Origin: an uncultured Prevotella sp.
GTDB taxonomy: Bacteria; Bacteroidota; Bacteroidia; Bacteroidales; Bacteroidaceae
Direction of reading: 5' to 3'
NCBI GenBank assembly: GCA_944319815.1
Contig: CALUEX010000007.1
Coordinates: 19,620-83,619, forward strand
DNA length: 64,000 nucleotides
The notes below the pieces were generated by a model that ran no database searches, was not told the DNA's origin, and saw only the letters and a list, made by a program, of their open reading frames with translations. How positions within the stretch are numbered: the stretch's first letter is position 1; every line of letters begins with the position of its first letter. Below, one piece after another: positions 1 to 7,638 of the stretch. A program made the position numbers and the translations under genes.

Positions 1-563
1 CGTCCTTCCACTCTCAAGTCGTTGATAAAGGCGATGGAGTCACAATCGTCCAAGCTGTATGTCTTGCATTGGTCGAACTCTTTATCGTGGTTGAAAACCT
101 GTTGAAAACCACTGTCGAAGTCTTCTTCAAGGTTTACAAACCCATGGTTGATTTCTTCTTCGATTTTCGTGAATGAAGCGTCATCGCCAAGGTTGTCAAC
201 TATGTATTTACCTTTGCCGTCCAAATAAGTGCCTACCGCAACATTGTTATATACCTTGCGCAGCATCTTGTAAATACCGCTGATTAGAAGTTCGTATTTG
301 CCTTTTATGACGATTGAAATGCAGAAATAACTATTCCTGTTGCTCCCTTTCTCGTGTACATTAGCGCTTGGCGTATATGTGTACACGCTGTACCACGAGC
401 CTTTCCAAAAGCGCGCATCCACGAAGAGCGTCTCGCCAAGGGCGTGCATTTGGCCGCTCCTTGCGAAAAACACACCCGTTATGTTCTCTACCAGGCCTTT
501 GTCTATATTCCCGCTCGATTTTTGGCTGCCGGCATTCGGTTTGCCGTGAATTATTATTTCCAT
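1..563 (-). CDS. Unknown protein, third gene of GTPase operon (partial)
   Basis: Open reading frame on the minus strand beginning at an ATG one base after the stop of the upstream GTPase gene (arrangement TAAcATG) and running off the window start, so only about 187 N-terminal residues are visible. It begins MEIIIHGKPNAG and contains an aromatic-rich stretch (FWKGSWYSVYTYTP) followed by a mixed alpha/beta region. I see no signal peptide or membrane segment. The tight spacing implies translational coupling to the GTPase. The family is not recognised with certainty; the N-terminus is reminiscent of GTPase-associated proteins of bacterial conflict systems, but that is inference. Confidence is high that it is coding, low on function. 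Confidence 0.8.
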   Translation of the reverse strand, partial: MEIIIHGKPNAGSQKSSGNIDKGLVENITGVFFARSGQMHALGETLFVDARFWKGSWYSVYTYTPSANVHEKGSNRNSYFCISIVIKGKYELLISGIYKMLRKVYNNVAVGTYLDGKGKYIVDNLGDDASFTKIEEEINHGFVNLEEDFDSGFQQVFNHDKEFDQCKTYSLDDCDSIAFINDLRVEG

Positions 564-564
564 G

Positions 565-1536
565 TTACCAGCGTTTAGTTATTTCCCTCCATAAATCGCG
601 TGGATATACATCCGCCGCTACGTTATATATCTCGTGCTCGTTCCCGGCGTTGTCAACCTGCCTCGTGAACATCCCGGTGCAGAACGTCTTGAAGGCGAAA
701 TTGTCCGACGTTATGAAACCGCCTAATCTTGTTATCCTCATGCTCGCGAATAATTGCCTGTAATAAAGCTCGGCATCCTTGCGTGCGCCTTGGGGGTCGG
801 TGCAGCCGTGGATGGTGCCGAACATCGTCGTGTCAATCTTGTTGTAGAGCAAGACAATCCTGTCCCTATTTTGGTCGATGGCTGGATAGAAGTAGGTAAG
901 GAAGCGCTGGGCGTAAGAGTCCCTATGCATGGTGTCGTTTCTGAATGAGATAGGTGAATCCAGGTCGAGCAGCACGATGTACGACTTTGGGTTTCGGCTC
1001 GTCATTATCGCCGACAGGTAAGGCTCTACGCGACGGTTCTTGCCAAGCCTTATCTGTTCAGGGTCGGTAGTGTAGAAATCCTCCCCGGGGGCTTCGAGCA
1101 GCTTGGCTATTTCCCTGCCGTCCTTGTAGACGTTCACCAAGAGGAACTTTACCGAACCGGGCAGTGCCTCCACCGTGTTAAGTTTCTCGGCGAACTCCTG
1201 GCAGTCATTCTGGTATTGGGCCGTGTTAAGGAACGTGGGGTCGGTCTTTACCGTGTATCCCTCGTTGCGTAAGTACTTGGCTAACCTCACCAATATCATC
1301 GACTTCCCGCTTGACGGCGGCCCTACGAATACCACTATCGGCACTTGGTCGTTGACGATGGTAGGCGTGGCGAATGTATTTGCTGCACCGGCGGCAACGC
1401 CTTGTTGCGCCGTGGACGTGCCGGCGGTTGAGGCTTCTTGGCCTACATTGAGGTTTTCGTTCCCGGTCTTTGCTGATGTGTCGTTCGTAGAGGTTGATTG
1501 TTGCCGGGTATTTCCTCCAGTTACTATTGTTGGCAT
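565..1536 (-). CDS. P-loop GTPase, TRAFAC-like, of a three-gene operon
   Basis: A 323-residue protein. The first ~65 residues are a Ser/Thr/Gln/Ala-rich, probably disordered linker. The GTPase fold follows: Walker A/G1 as GPPSSGKSM near residues 71-80, a hydrophobic strand with an acidic end (IVLLDLDSP) that may be the G3 region, and a G4 motif NKID near residue 228. The G4 motif gives guanine specificity. No transmembrane segment is visible. It lies 20 bp after a membrane protein gene and one base before the next gene, so all three should be cotranscribed. Similar soluble GTPases paired with a membrane partner occur in bacterial conflict and signalling systems; assignment here is by motif only. 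No metabolic role can be inferred. Confidence 0.8.
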   Translation of the reverse strand: MPTIVTGGNTRQQSTSTNDTSAKTGNENLNVGQEASTAGTSTAQQGVAAGAANTFATPTIVNDQVPIVVFVGPPSSGKSMILVRLAKYLRNEGYTVKTDPTFLNTAQYQNDCQEFAEKLNTVEALPGSVKFLLVNVYKDGREIAKLLEAPGEDFYTTDPEQIRLGKNRRVEPYLSAIMTSRNPKSYIVLLDLDSPISFRNDTMHRDSYAQRFLTYFYPAIDQNRDRIVLLYNKIDTTMFGTIHGCTDPQGARKDAELYYRQLFASMRITRLGGFITSDNFAFKTFCTGMFTRQVDNAGNEHEIYNVAADVYPRDLWREITKRW

Positions 1537-1555
1537 ATTGTTGAGTTTTTTGTTT

Positions 1556-2653
1556 TTAGTCTTTCTTGCAGAACAATGCGAACAGGATGAATGAGACGAT
1601 GTCGAAAATCAGTGAGATTACTATCCATTGGAACATCGTCATGCCGACAAGACGGCCTGAGATGATGTCGCCCCATACTGACATTGTGTCGAACATACGC
1701 TTTGACGGATACACCGTGAAGCTCTTTATCTTTCCGTCTTTCATCACGACACACTTCTTGCTGTATTCGTTTGGCATTTTCGATATTACCCTGCCGTCCT
1801 GTTGGCCGTAGTACTTGTAGTATGCATTGACGGAGCCGTCTTTCAGGACTGCCGGGAGATGCTTGGTCTCAAGCTCGTTGATTGGCTCGAGCAGTTCGGT
1901 AAGCTCCGTGTTCTGGTCTTTCTTCCTGTCATAGAAGTTCTCTATCACGGCCAGTTTCTTGTTAAGTTGCTCCATCATCCTCGCAGTGTATTTTGTTTGG
2001 AGTTCCGGAAATCTTGTACGCTGGGTTGTCCCCCTGTCACCGTTGTCTCTTACTTCATCAAAAATCACGTACTCGTTAGGGTCTCCGTATGTTTTTGAGT
2101 CTTTCGTCAGTATGTTCTCTGTAGAGTTCAAAATGTTGATGCACGCTTCCCCAAAGCCTTCATGGCGTTCCATGGTGTTGTTAAGTTCACGTGTGAAGGA
2201 CTCGATGTTGGCGTGTACCGATGCTGACACGGCCATCTGTGCCATATTCTTTTGGTCCTCTATGTTTTTGTTGCTTTTCGTTGTGTTGTCCACAATATAG
2301 TCTTTCGCGCTCGCCAATTCCTTTGCGAGTATCGAATAGCCATGTTTTTCGACGAAGAAGTAATGCACGTTAGTGATAAAGCTGAACGTCCAGAAAACAA
2401 GGAATCCGATTAGCCCGAACGTAAAAGTGCTCTTGGATGCTCTTACGCGCTTGCGCAATTCTTCTATGACTTTTGTCAGGCACCATCCCGCAAGTATTGC
2501 GACAATCAGTACTAAGACGAACACGAGCCACAGGTTTGTACCGTTCAATAGGTTCAATGATAGCGAAGATGCCGTGAAGTATGCGCTAAAGCCAGAGAAT
2601 AGCAAATAACCCACAAACAGGGCGATTTTAATAATAACTTTACTTTTGTTCAT
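1556..2653 (-). CDS. Multi-pass membrane protein, first gene of GTPase operon
   Basis: A 365-residue protein with hydrophobic segments near residues 7-28, 40-62 and 77-98, a long hydrophilic region of about 230 residues, and a final hydrophobic segment near residues 338-360 ending in CKKD. The basic KVIEELRKRVRASK loop between helices 2 and 3 suggests that loop is cytoplasmic. The central domain contains helical, charged stretches that could form coiled coils. It is followed after 20 bp by a GTPase gene and is the likely membrane anchor of that system. I do not recognise a named family. The start at 2653 is the first ATG, preceded by an AT-rich leader. Confidence 0.75.
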   Translation of the reverse strand: MNKSKVIIKIALFVGYLLFSGFSAYFTASSLSLNLLNGTNLWLVFVLVLIVAILAGWCLTKVIEELRKRVRASKSTFTFGLIGFLVFWTFSFITNVHYFFVEKHGYSILAKELASAKDYIVDNTTKSNKNIEDQKNMAQMAVSASVHANIESFTRELNNTMERHEGFGEACINILNSTENILTKDSKTYGDPNEYVIFDEVRDNGDRGTTQRTRFPELQTKYTARMMEQLNKKLAVIENFYDRKKDQNTELTELLEPINELETKHLPAVLKDGSVNAYYKYYGQQDGRVISKMPNEYSKKCVVMKDGKIKSFTVYPSKRMFDTMSVWGDIISGRLVGMTMFQWIVISLIFDIVSFILFALFCKKD

Positions 2654-2887
2654 ATTAATTAAGCTAATGATTGTTTATTTTTTTATGTACCATTTGCACG
2701 TTTTTTTGTTGTTGGTGCTTAAGCTTCTTTTGTTTCATTCTCATTGTCGAAAACCGTTGGTTATTATGTAAACTATTTGTTATCATGGTACTAAAATATC
2801 GGTGCCTTTCAGCCTTTTTACTATATTGGATGGTATGCCTGACACTGCAAATGTGCGAAAAATATTTAATATTTGTGTTGGGGAGGG

Positions 2888-2919
2888 GTAAAAATATGTT
2901 AAACAAAACATATTTTAAC
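2888..2919. promoter_or_regulatory. Palindrome upstream of GTPase operon
   Basis: AAAATATGTT and AACATATTTT face each other around a 6-bp spacer, with two further pairs outside one mismatch. It lies about 240 bp upstream of the membrane protein/GTPase operon and could be an operator. There is no direct evidence for a cognate regulator. Confidence 0.3.
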
Positions 2920-3119
2920 GTTAGTCTTGTTTGATATTGTTCACACGCAATAAATAACATACTTACACTTTAGTTATATAAATAAGTTTTGCTAAACTTG
3001 CATACACACTTTGGATGTGGAAAATGGCTGTCCATCATAAATGTTTTCACTTAATTTTCACCTTATTTTATTATGCATGATGTGCCGTTTTTGTAACTCG
3101 TTGGCATTCAGTGCGTTTG

Positions 3120-3192
3120 CGAAATGGCATCTTTTACGCTCCAAAAGAAGCCCTTTCGCGGGGTAAGAAATGCCCTTTTGCGTTGCGTTTTG
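3120..3192. repeat. A/T-core palindromic repeat, copy 1
   Basis: Alternating short arms of the type AAAAGG/CCTTTT with GC-rich spacers (CCCTTTCGCGGGG, GCCCTTTTGCG). This is the first of nine such intergenic units in the window and resembles REP-type palindromic repeats. Confidence 0.6.
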
Positions 3193-3272
3193 CGGCATAT
3201 TGTATTTGTGTTGGCCGCTGTGCGGCTTTTCGTTTATTTTCAGACATGAAGAGATAAAACATCAAAATAAAT

Positions 3273-3303
3273 TTTGCCGTTAACGGGAAAAGTAGTAACT
3301 TTG
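3273..3303 (+). promoter_or_regulatory. Promoter of rpmE2
   Basis: TTTG at 3273-3276 and TAACTTTG at 3296-3303 are separated by 19 bp, an exact match to the Bacteroidota housekeeping consensus, about 57 bp upstream of the L31 start codon. Confidence 0.8.
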
Positions 3304-3360
3304 CAGCCCGAAAGCATTTAATGCAATCAAGTAGATTAACATTCAATTATAAAAATCAAG

Positions 3361-3612
3361 ATGAAAAAAGGTATCCATCCCGAAAACTATCGCCCCGTCG
3401 TATTCAAGGATATGTCCAACGGCGATATGTTCCTTACACGTTCTACCTGCAAGACAACTGAGACGGTGGAATTTGAAGGTGAAACTTACCCTGTGGTAAA
3501 AGTCGAAATCTCGAACACGTCGCACCCGTTCTATACGGGCAAGAGCAAGCTCGTTGACACGGCGGGCCGCGTAGACAAGTTCATGAGCCGCTACGGTAAG
3601 GTGCGTAAATAA
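3361..3612 (+). CDS. rpmE2: 50S ribosomal protein L31 type B
   Basis: An 83-residue protein beginning [17 protein letters not shown], the standard L31 N-terminus. The C-terminal [20 protein letters not shown] is the conserved L31 signature. The CxxC zinc motif of type A L31 is absent (only one Cys, in STCKT), so this is the zinc-independent type B (C-minus) paralogue. It binds the large subunit and helps form an intersubunit bridge. It is monocistronic: a consensus promoter sits upstream and an intrinsic terminator directly follows. Length is normal for the family. Confidence 0.97.
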   Translation: MKKGIHPENYRPVVFKDMSNGDMFLTRSTCKTTETVEFEGETYPVVKVEISNTSHPFYTGKSKLVDTAGRVDKFMSRYGKVRK

Positions 3613-3641
3613 TATATCTCAATAATATATTACCGTATTAT

Positions 3642-3687
3642 AAAATGCGTTTGGACGTAGTCGCATATACGTCTGGACGCATTTTTT
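3642..3687 (+). terminator. Intrinsic terminator after rpmE2
   Basis: Arms 3642-3658 and 3669-3686 pair over 17 positions with several G-U pairs (core AAATGCGT/ACGCATTT), followed by a T tract. Confidence 0.85.
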
Positions 3688-3712
3688 GTTTCAATAAGTA
3701 TTTTTTAAGGTT

Positions 3713-4642
3713 ATGGGATTAATGAGGATTGATTGGTTTAACAGGTTTTTGCTTGTCGTGGCGGTTGCGTTCTCGCTGGCCGCTTGCAGCAGCGACGACG
3801 ATGGTGACGGTGTACAAGGTGGCGGAACGAACGCCAACATGAACGTCGTTGACGGCGACGAGGCTGTTACGAGGCTCGAGTTCCCGAGGCTGAAGGGAGG
3901 CCGCAGCGTGGTAATAGTTTACCGCACGAACACGCGCAGCTATGATGACGACCGCGTGAACTACGCCGTCGAGTGGGACTGCGACAAGAAGTCGCAGCGT
4001 TGGTCGTGCTACCAGTTGCACCAAGGATACACCGGCAGCTACAGCAGGGTAGTCGATGGATACATGAACGACACTGAAAATTTGGCAGAGGGAGACTATT
4101 ACGACACCGACTATATTTATGGTTCTGGTTACGAGCACGGGCACATCTGCCCCAATGCGGACAGGAAATACTCTTACGACGCCAATTACCAGACGTTCTA
4201 CATGACCAATATGCAGCCGCAATACCACAAGTTCAACGGCTACACCAACAGCGGTCCCGATAGAGGGGAGGGGCTTTGGGTCAGGATGGAGAACCAGGTG
4301 AGGAGCTGGACTCCACGCAACTCGACCGACACTTTGTATGTATGCAAGGGCGGAACGATAGACAACGAGGACCAGATAATAGAGCGGATAGACGGCAAGT
4401 TGATAGTGCCGAGGTATTTCTTCATGGCGATATTGCTGAAAAACGAGATGGGATACCGCGCCGTTGGCTTCTGGGCTGAGCAGAAAAGTAACGAATGGCG
4501 TGACGACGAACCTCTCTCTGACTATGCCGTCTCGATAGACGAACTGGAACGTTTGACGGGTATCGACTTTTTCTGCAACCTGCCCGACGACATCGAGGAC
4601 AGTGTTGAAGACCACTATGTGCCCAAGGTTTGGGGGCTTTAA
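3713..4642 (+). CDS. Secreted DNA/RNA non-specific endonuclease lipoprotein
   Basis: A 309-residue protein with a lipoprotein signal peptide (hydrophobic stretch ending LAAC, Cys near residue 25), then a short Asp/Gly-rich tether. The nuclease core resembles the NUC1/EndoG beta-beta-alpha-metal family: EHGHICPNADR near residues 145-155 matches the DRGH-type active-site motif with Glu in place of Asp. The downstream NMQPQ...N and R residues fit the Mg-binding Asn helix. It would cleave extracellular or periplasmic nucleic acid. ATGs at 3713 and 3722 are both possible starts; both keep the signal peptide. A long palindrome follows the stop. Confidence 0.9.
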   Translation: MGLMRIDWFNRFLLVVAVAFSLAACSSDDDGDGVQGGGTNANMNVVDGDEAVTRLEFPRLKGGRSVVIVYRTNTRSYDDDRVNYAVEWDCDKKSQRWSCYQLHQGYTGSYSRVVDGYMNDTENLAEGDYYDTDYIYGSGYEHGHICPNADRKYSYDANYQTFYMTNMQPQYHKFNGYTNSGPDRGEGLWVRMENQVRSWTPRNSTDTLYVCKGGTIDNEDQIIERIDGKLIVPRYFFMAILLKNEMGYRAVGFWAEQKSNEWRDDEPLSDYAVSIDELERLTGIDFFCNLPDDIEDSVEDHYVPKVWGL

Positions 4643-4651
4643 GGTGGTGTG

Positions 4652-4776
4652 ATGCATAATTCATAATGCACAATGCAGAATAGGCTGACGCCATGCTTGT
4701 AGGCTGTTTATTGATTGTAAACACCTTCATTGCATGGCGTCAGCCTATTCTGCATAGTGCATTATGAATTATGCAT
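4652..4776. repeat. 45-bp near-perfect inverted repeat between convergent genes
   Basis: Arms 4652-4696 and 4732-4776 are 45 bp with a single mismatch around a 35-bp loop. It lies between the nuclease (+) and trpB (-) genes, where it can act as a bidirectional terminator. Its size is unusual for a plain terminator and suggests a MITE-like or palindromic mobile unit. It ends only 3 bp from the trpB stop. Confidence 0.85.
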
Positions 4777-4779
4777 TAA

Positions 4780-6141
4780 TCAAATGATTTTCGGCACGTC
4801 GTCAAGGTTGGCTTTAATCTCCTTGTCTGAAACTTCATAGTTAATCAAGTCGCCGTTCAGGTATTGCTCGTAGGCGGTCATGTCGATAAGGCCGTGGCCG
4901 CTGAGGTTGAACAGGATGACCTTCTTCTCGCCGCTTTCCTTGCACTTCTTCGCCTCGCGTATTGTGGCGGCAATGGCGTGGCAGCTTTCCGGGGCGGGCA
5001 CTATACCCTCGGTGCGGGCGAAAAGCAGCCCTGCGTCGAACGACTCAAGTTGCGGTATGTCAACGCCTTTCATCATGCCGTCCTTAAGCAGTTGCGACAC
5101 GATGACGCCCGCGCCGTGGTAACGCAGGCCGCCGGCGTGGATGTTGGCGGGCTTGAAGTCGTGGCCGAGGGTGAACATCGGCAGCAGTGGGGTGTAGCCG
5201 GCCTCGTCGCCGAAGTCGTACTGGAACACGCCGCGCGTCAGCTTCGGGCAGCTTGAAGGCTCTGCCGCGATGTACTGGGTCTTGGCCCCGTCCTTGATGT
5301 TGTGGCGCATGAAGGGGAACGCCAGGCCGCCGAAGTTGGAGCCTCCGCCGAAGCACGCAACCACGATGTCGGGGTATTCGTCGGCCATTTCCATCTGTTT
5401 TTCGGCCTCAAGGCCTATTACCGTCTGGTGCAGGGCTACGTGGTTGAGCACCGAGCCGAGCGTGTACTTGCAGTGGGGCGTGGTGGTTGCCAGTTCGATA
5501 GCCTCCGAGATAGCCGTCCCGAGGGAGCCTTGGTGCATGGGGTCGCGCGTGATTATGTCCTTGCCGGCACGTGTTGACATCGACGGCGAACCCGTTACCT
5601 CGGCGCCGAAGGTGCGCATCAGGATGCTGCGGTAGGGCTTCTGCCGTAGGCTGATTTTAACTTGGTAGACGGCAGCCTCGAGCCCGAACACCTTGGCGGC
5701 GTAGCTAAGGGCCGCTCCCCATTGCCCGGCGCCGGTTTCGGTGGTTACATTCGTTGTACCCTCCTGCTTGCAGTAGTAGCATTGGGCGAGGGCGGAGTTG
5801 ATTTTATGGCTGCCCAGCGGGTTGGTGCTCTCGTTCTTGAAGTAGATGTGGGCGGGCGTTCCGAGGGCCTTTTCGAGGGCATACGCGCGCACGAGCGGTG
5901 TGGAGCGGTAGTAGGTGTACTTGTCGAGCACCTCGTCGGGTATGTCTATCCAGGCGTTTTCGGTATCGAATTCCTGCCGGCAGCATTCCTCGCAAAACAC
6001 GGGGAAGAGGTCTTCCGCCTTCAGCGGTTCGCGCGTCGAGGGGTTCAGCGGGGGTAGGGGCTTGTTTACCATGTCGGCTTGTATGTTGTACCACTGTCGT
6101 GGAATTTCACTCTCTTGCAGGATGAATTTCTTTTGTTTCAT
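4780..6141 (-). CDS. trpB: Tryptophan synthase beta chain, TrpB2 type
   Basis: About 453 residues, the length of the TrpB2 subgroup, with the long N-terminal extension (EIPRQWYNIQADM) typical of it. NPLGSHKINSA near residues 108-118 holds the PLP-binding Lys, and the Gly-rich phosphate loop GGGSNFGG is present near 267-274. It condenses indole and serine to tryptophan; TrpB2 enzymes often act without TrpA, as salvage enzymes. No other trp gene is nearby, consistent with that. ATG at 6141 is preferred; a GTG two codons upstream (6147) is an alternative. A consensus promoter lies about 50 bp upstream. Confidence 0.95.
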   Translation of the reverse strand: MKQKKFILQESEIPRQWYNIQADMVNKPLPPLNPSTREPLKAEDLFPVFCEECCRQEFDTENAWIDIPDEVLDKYTYYRSTPLVRAYALEKALGTPAHIYFKNESTNPLGSHKINSALAQCYYCKQEGTTNVTTETGAGQWGAALSYAAKVFGLEAAVYQVKISLRQKPYRSILMRTFGAEVTGSPSMSTRAGKDIITRDPMHQGSLGTAISEAIELATTTPHCKYTLGSVLNHVALHQTVIGLEAEKQMEMADEYPDIVVACFGGGSNFGGLAFPFMRHNIKDGAKTQYIAAEPSSCPKLTRGVFQYDFGDEAGYTPLLPMFTLGHDFKPANIHAGGLRYHGAGVIVSQLLKDGMMKGVDIPQLESFDAGLLFARTEGIVPAPESCHAIAATIREAKKCKESGEKKVILFNLSGHGLIDMTAYEQYLNGDLINYEVSDKEIKANLDDVPKII

Positions 6142-6193
6142 TGTCACGGATGTTTTAATATGTCACATTGTTACTTTTTATCGATAATGAATG

Positions 6194-6225
6194 CAAATTT
6201 AATACATATTGGCTGAAATAGCAAA
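6194..6225 (-). promoter_or_regulatory. Promoter of trpB
   Basis: On the minus strand TTTG (6225-6222) and TAAATTTG (6201-6194) are separated by 20 bp. Confidence 0.7.
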
Positions 6226-6302
6226 ATATCTTTTACTTTTTATGCGTTAATGCTCAACTTTTGGCATTTTTGCCGCCTGTTGTGCGCCGGTATGCCGCAA
6301 GG

Positions 6303-6397
6303 CGTCTTGCAAAAGGTGTCCTTTTGCGGCGTAAAAGGTGGCATATTGGAACGCGAAAGGTGCCCTTTCACAATGCGAAAGAACACCTTTTGCAAAC
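6303..6397. repeat. A/T-core palindromic repeat, copy 2
   Basis: Several AAAGGTG/CACCTTT arms in tandem (CAAAAGGTGTCCTTTTGCG, GAAAGGTGCCCTTTC, ACACCTTTTGC). It fills most of the gap between the genes at 6141 and 6484. I see nothing else there but the trpB promoter. Confidence 0.65.
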
Positions 6398-6483
6398 ACG
6401 GTAGTGTTGTGCCGTGGGGTAAGTTGCCGTTGGCGGTGTTTTTGTTTGGCTTTTGGCATCGGCCAAGAGCACGCCAAGGGGCG

Positions 6484-7383
6484 TCAGCCTTGGTCTTTAT
6501 ATTTCAGCAGTTCCTTCTCGGCGGCGAGGTCTTCGATGGTCATCTTGGGCGATAGCACGTCCCTCATGCGCACTACGTCTTCTTTTCCGCAGGTGTAGTC
6601 GTAGTACGCCCGTTCCGTGTCGTCAAGCCCGCCGGGCTGTTTTAGGCACCCCTTCATCTTCATGAACTCGTCGCGGGATATGCCGTCAGATGCCTTCACG
6701 AACAGTATGCGGCGCGCAATGGGGTTATGGTTGTAGTCGAAGCAGGTGTAAAGTCCGCGCAGGAATGGTGGCCTGTCGAACATGGGGATTTTCAGGCAGA
6801 TGTTGAAAAGGGCGAGCTGCGGCTGCCTGTTCTCGTTGAACATTATGTATATGTGGTTGAGCCCGTTCATCAGTGCGAAGCCGTGGTGTGTCGAGCCGTA
6901 GGCGTTGTTGTGCACCACTTCTACGTAATCGCCTCCCTCGGACGGCGCTATGAGGTAGGGTTCCACCTTCATCGCGTCGGAGCTTGACGACACGCTGTAG
7001 CTTATGTACACGCCCGAAAGGTTGGCAGCCAACGCCACGGCGTCCTTCATCCCGCGCCCGATAGCCCCCACGAAGTCGTTGCCTTGGCTGGCGGCTGTTT
7101 GCCTTGGCGTGGCGTCCATGTCGAAAAGTGCTGCCTTCATTTTGCCGAGAGAGCCCAGCAGCTTCTTTTTCGAGACGTTGTTGACCCATGCAAGGGCGCT
7201 GTCGAGGGCTTCGTTTTCAGCCTGCCCGTTGTCAAGGTTCTTGATGTATTCGGGCAGCACTGTGGTGAACAAGGCCGAGAGCACGCTCGGCGTGAAGCCC
7301 GTGCATTCGGCTATTTCCTTCATCTTCACGCCCTTGTGGCGCAGGAACTTTATCCTTTCGTATATTTCCTTAAGGTCGTCCAT
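6484..7383 (-). CDS. Unknown protein with N-terminal helix-turn-helix-like segment
   Basis: About 299 residues from the ATG at 7383 (MDDLKEIYERIKFL); an in-frame ATG 16 codons upstream is less likely because it lies in the promoter region. Residues 5-45 (RHKGVKMKEIAECTGFTPS) look like a short DNA-binding helix-turn-helix. The rest is a mixed alpha/beta domain with YISYSVSSSSD and HIYIMFNENRQPQLALFN strands, perhaps a ligand-sensing domain. No catalytic motif is visible. A -7-like element TACCTTTG lies about 65 bp upstream. It could be a transcriptional regulator specific to Bacteroidales; that is inference. Confidence 0.7.
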   Translation of the reverse strand: MDDLKEIYERIKFLRHKGVKMKEIAECTGFTPSVLSALFTTVLPEYIKNLDNGQAENEALDSALAWVNNVSKKKLLGSLGKMKAALFDMDATPRQTAASQGNDFVGAIGRGMKDAVALAANLSGVYISYSVSSSSDAMKVEPYLIAPSEGGDYVEVVHNNAYGSTHHGFALMNGLNHIYIMFNENRQPQLALFNICLKIPMFDRPPFLRGLYTCFDYNHNPIARRILFVKASDGISRDEFMKMKGCLKQPGGLDDTERAYYDYTCGKEDVVRMRDVLSPKMTIEDLAAEKELLKYKDQG

Positions 7384-7604
7384 TGTTATATAGTTTGATA
7401 GTTTTGCGGTAGGTTGGCACTGGCCTACCATCGTTATTGCCGTTGCAAAGGTAGCAATTTAGACAGACACAGACATTGCAAACGTTTTACAATAAGGTTT
7501 CAATGCTTTTTCGCCGGTGTTATAATAGCTTTTCATTAAGATGAATGAATTGTTACGGGGTTATTATTCATTCCTTTTTCATTTTTTGAGTGTTGCCAAG
7601 GCCG

Positions 7605-7612
7605 TAATTTTG
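7605..7612 (+). promoter_or_regulatory. -7 element of the phosphonate locus
   Basis: TAATTTTG, 27 bp before the start codon. A TTTG lies 16 bp further upstream, shorter than the usual 19-21 bp spacing, so the -33 box is uncertain. Confidence 0.45.
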
Positions 7613-7638
7613 CAGCGTCAAAACAGGTAATAGAGAAA

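Larger units (their letters stand above)
2654..3272. other. Intergenic region with palindrome and repeat
   Basis: This 0.6-kb stretch separates divergent transcription units. It is AT-rich, holds a 10-bp inverted repeat (2888-2919) and a copy of the A/T-core palindromic repeat (about 3120-3192). The open frames on both strands here are low-complexity and lack family features, so I do not call them. Confidence 0.6.

Noticed and set aside
2664-2960. Overlapping frames on both strands in the intergenic region
   Set aside because: AT-rich low-complexity translation; no promoter match and no domain.
3719-4657. 312-codon open frame antisense to the secreted nuclease gene
   Set aside because: It mirrors a gene with clear signal peptide and catalytic motif; low-complexity Val-rich translation and no family features.
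4660-4700. Palindrome arm as a coding extension of trpB
   Set aside because: The trpB stop lies just before the arm, and the repeat is outside the gene.
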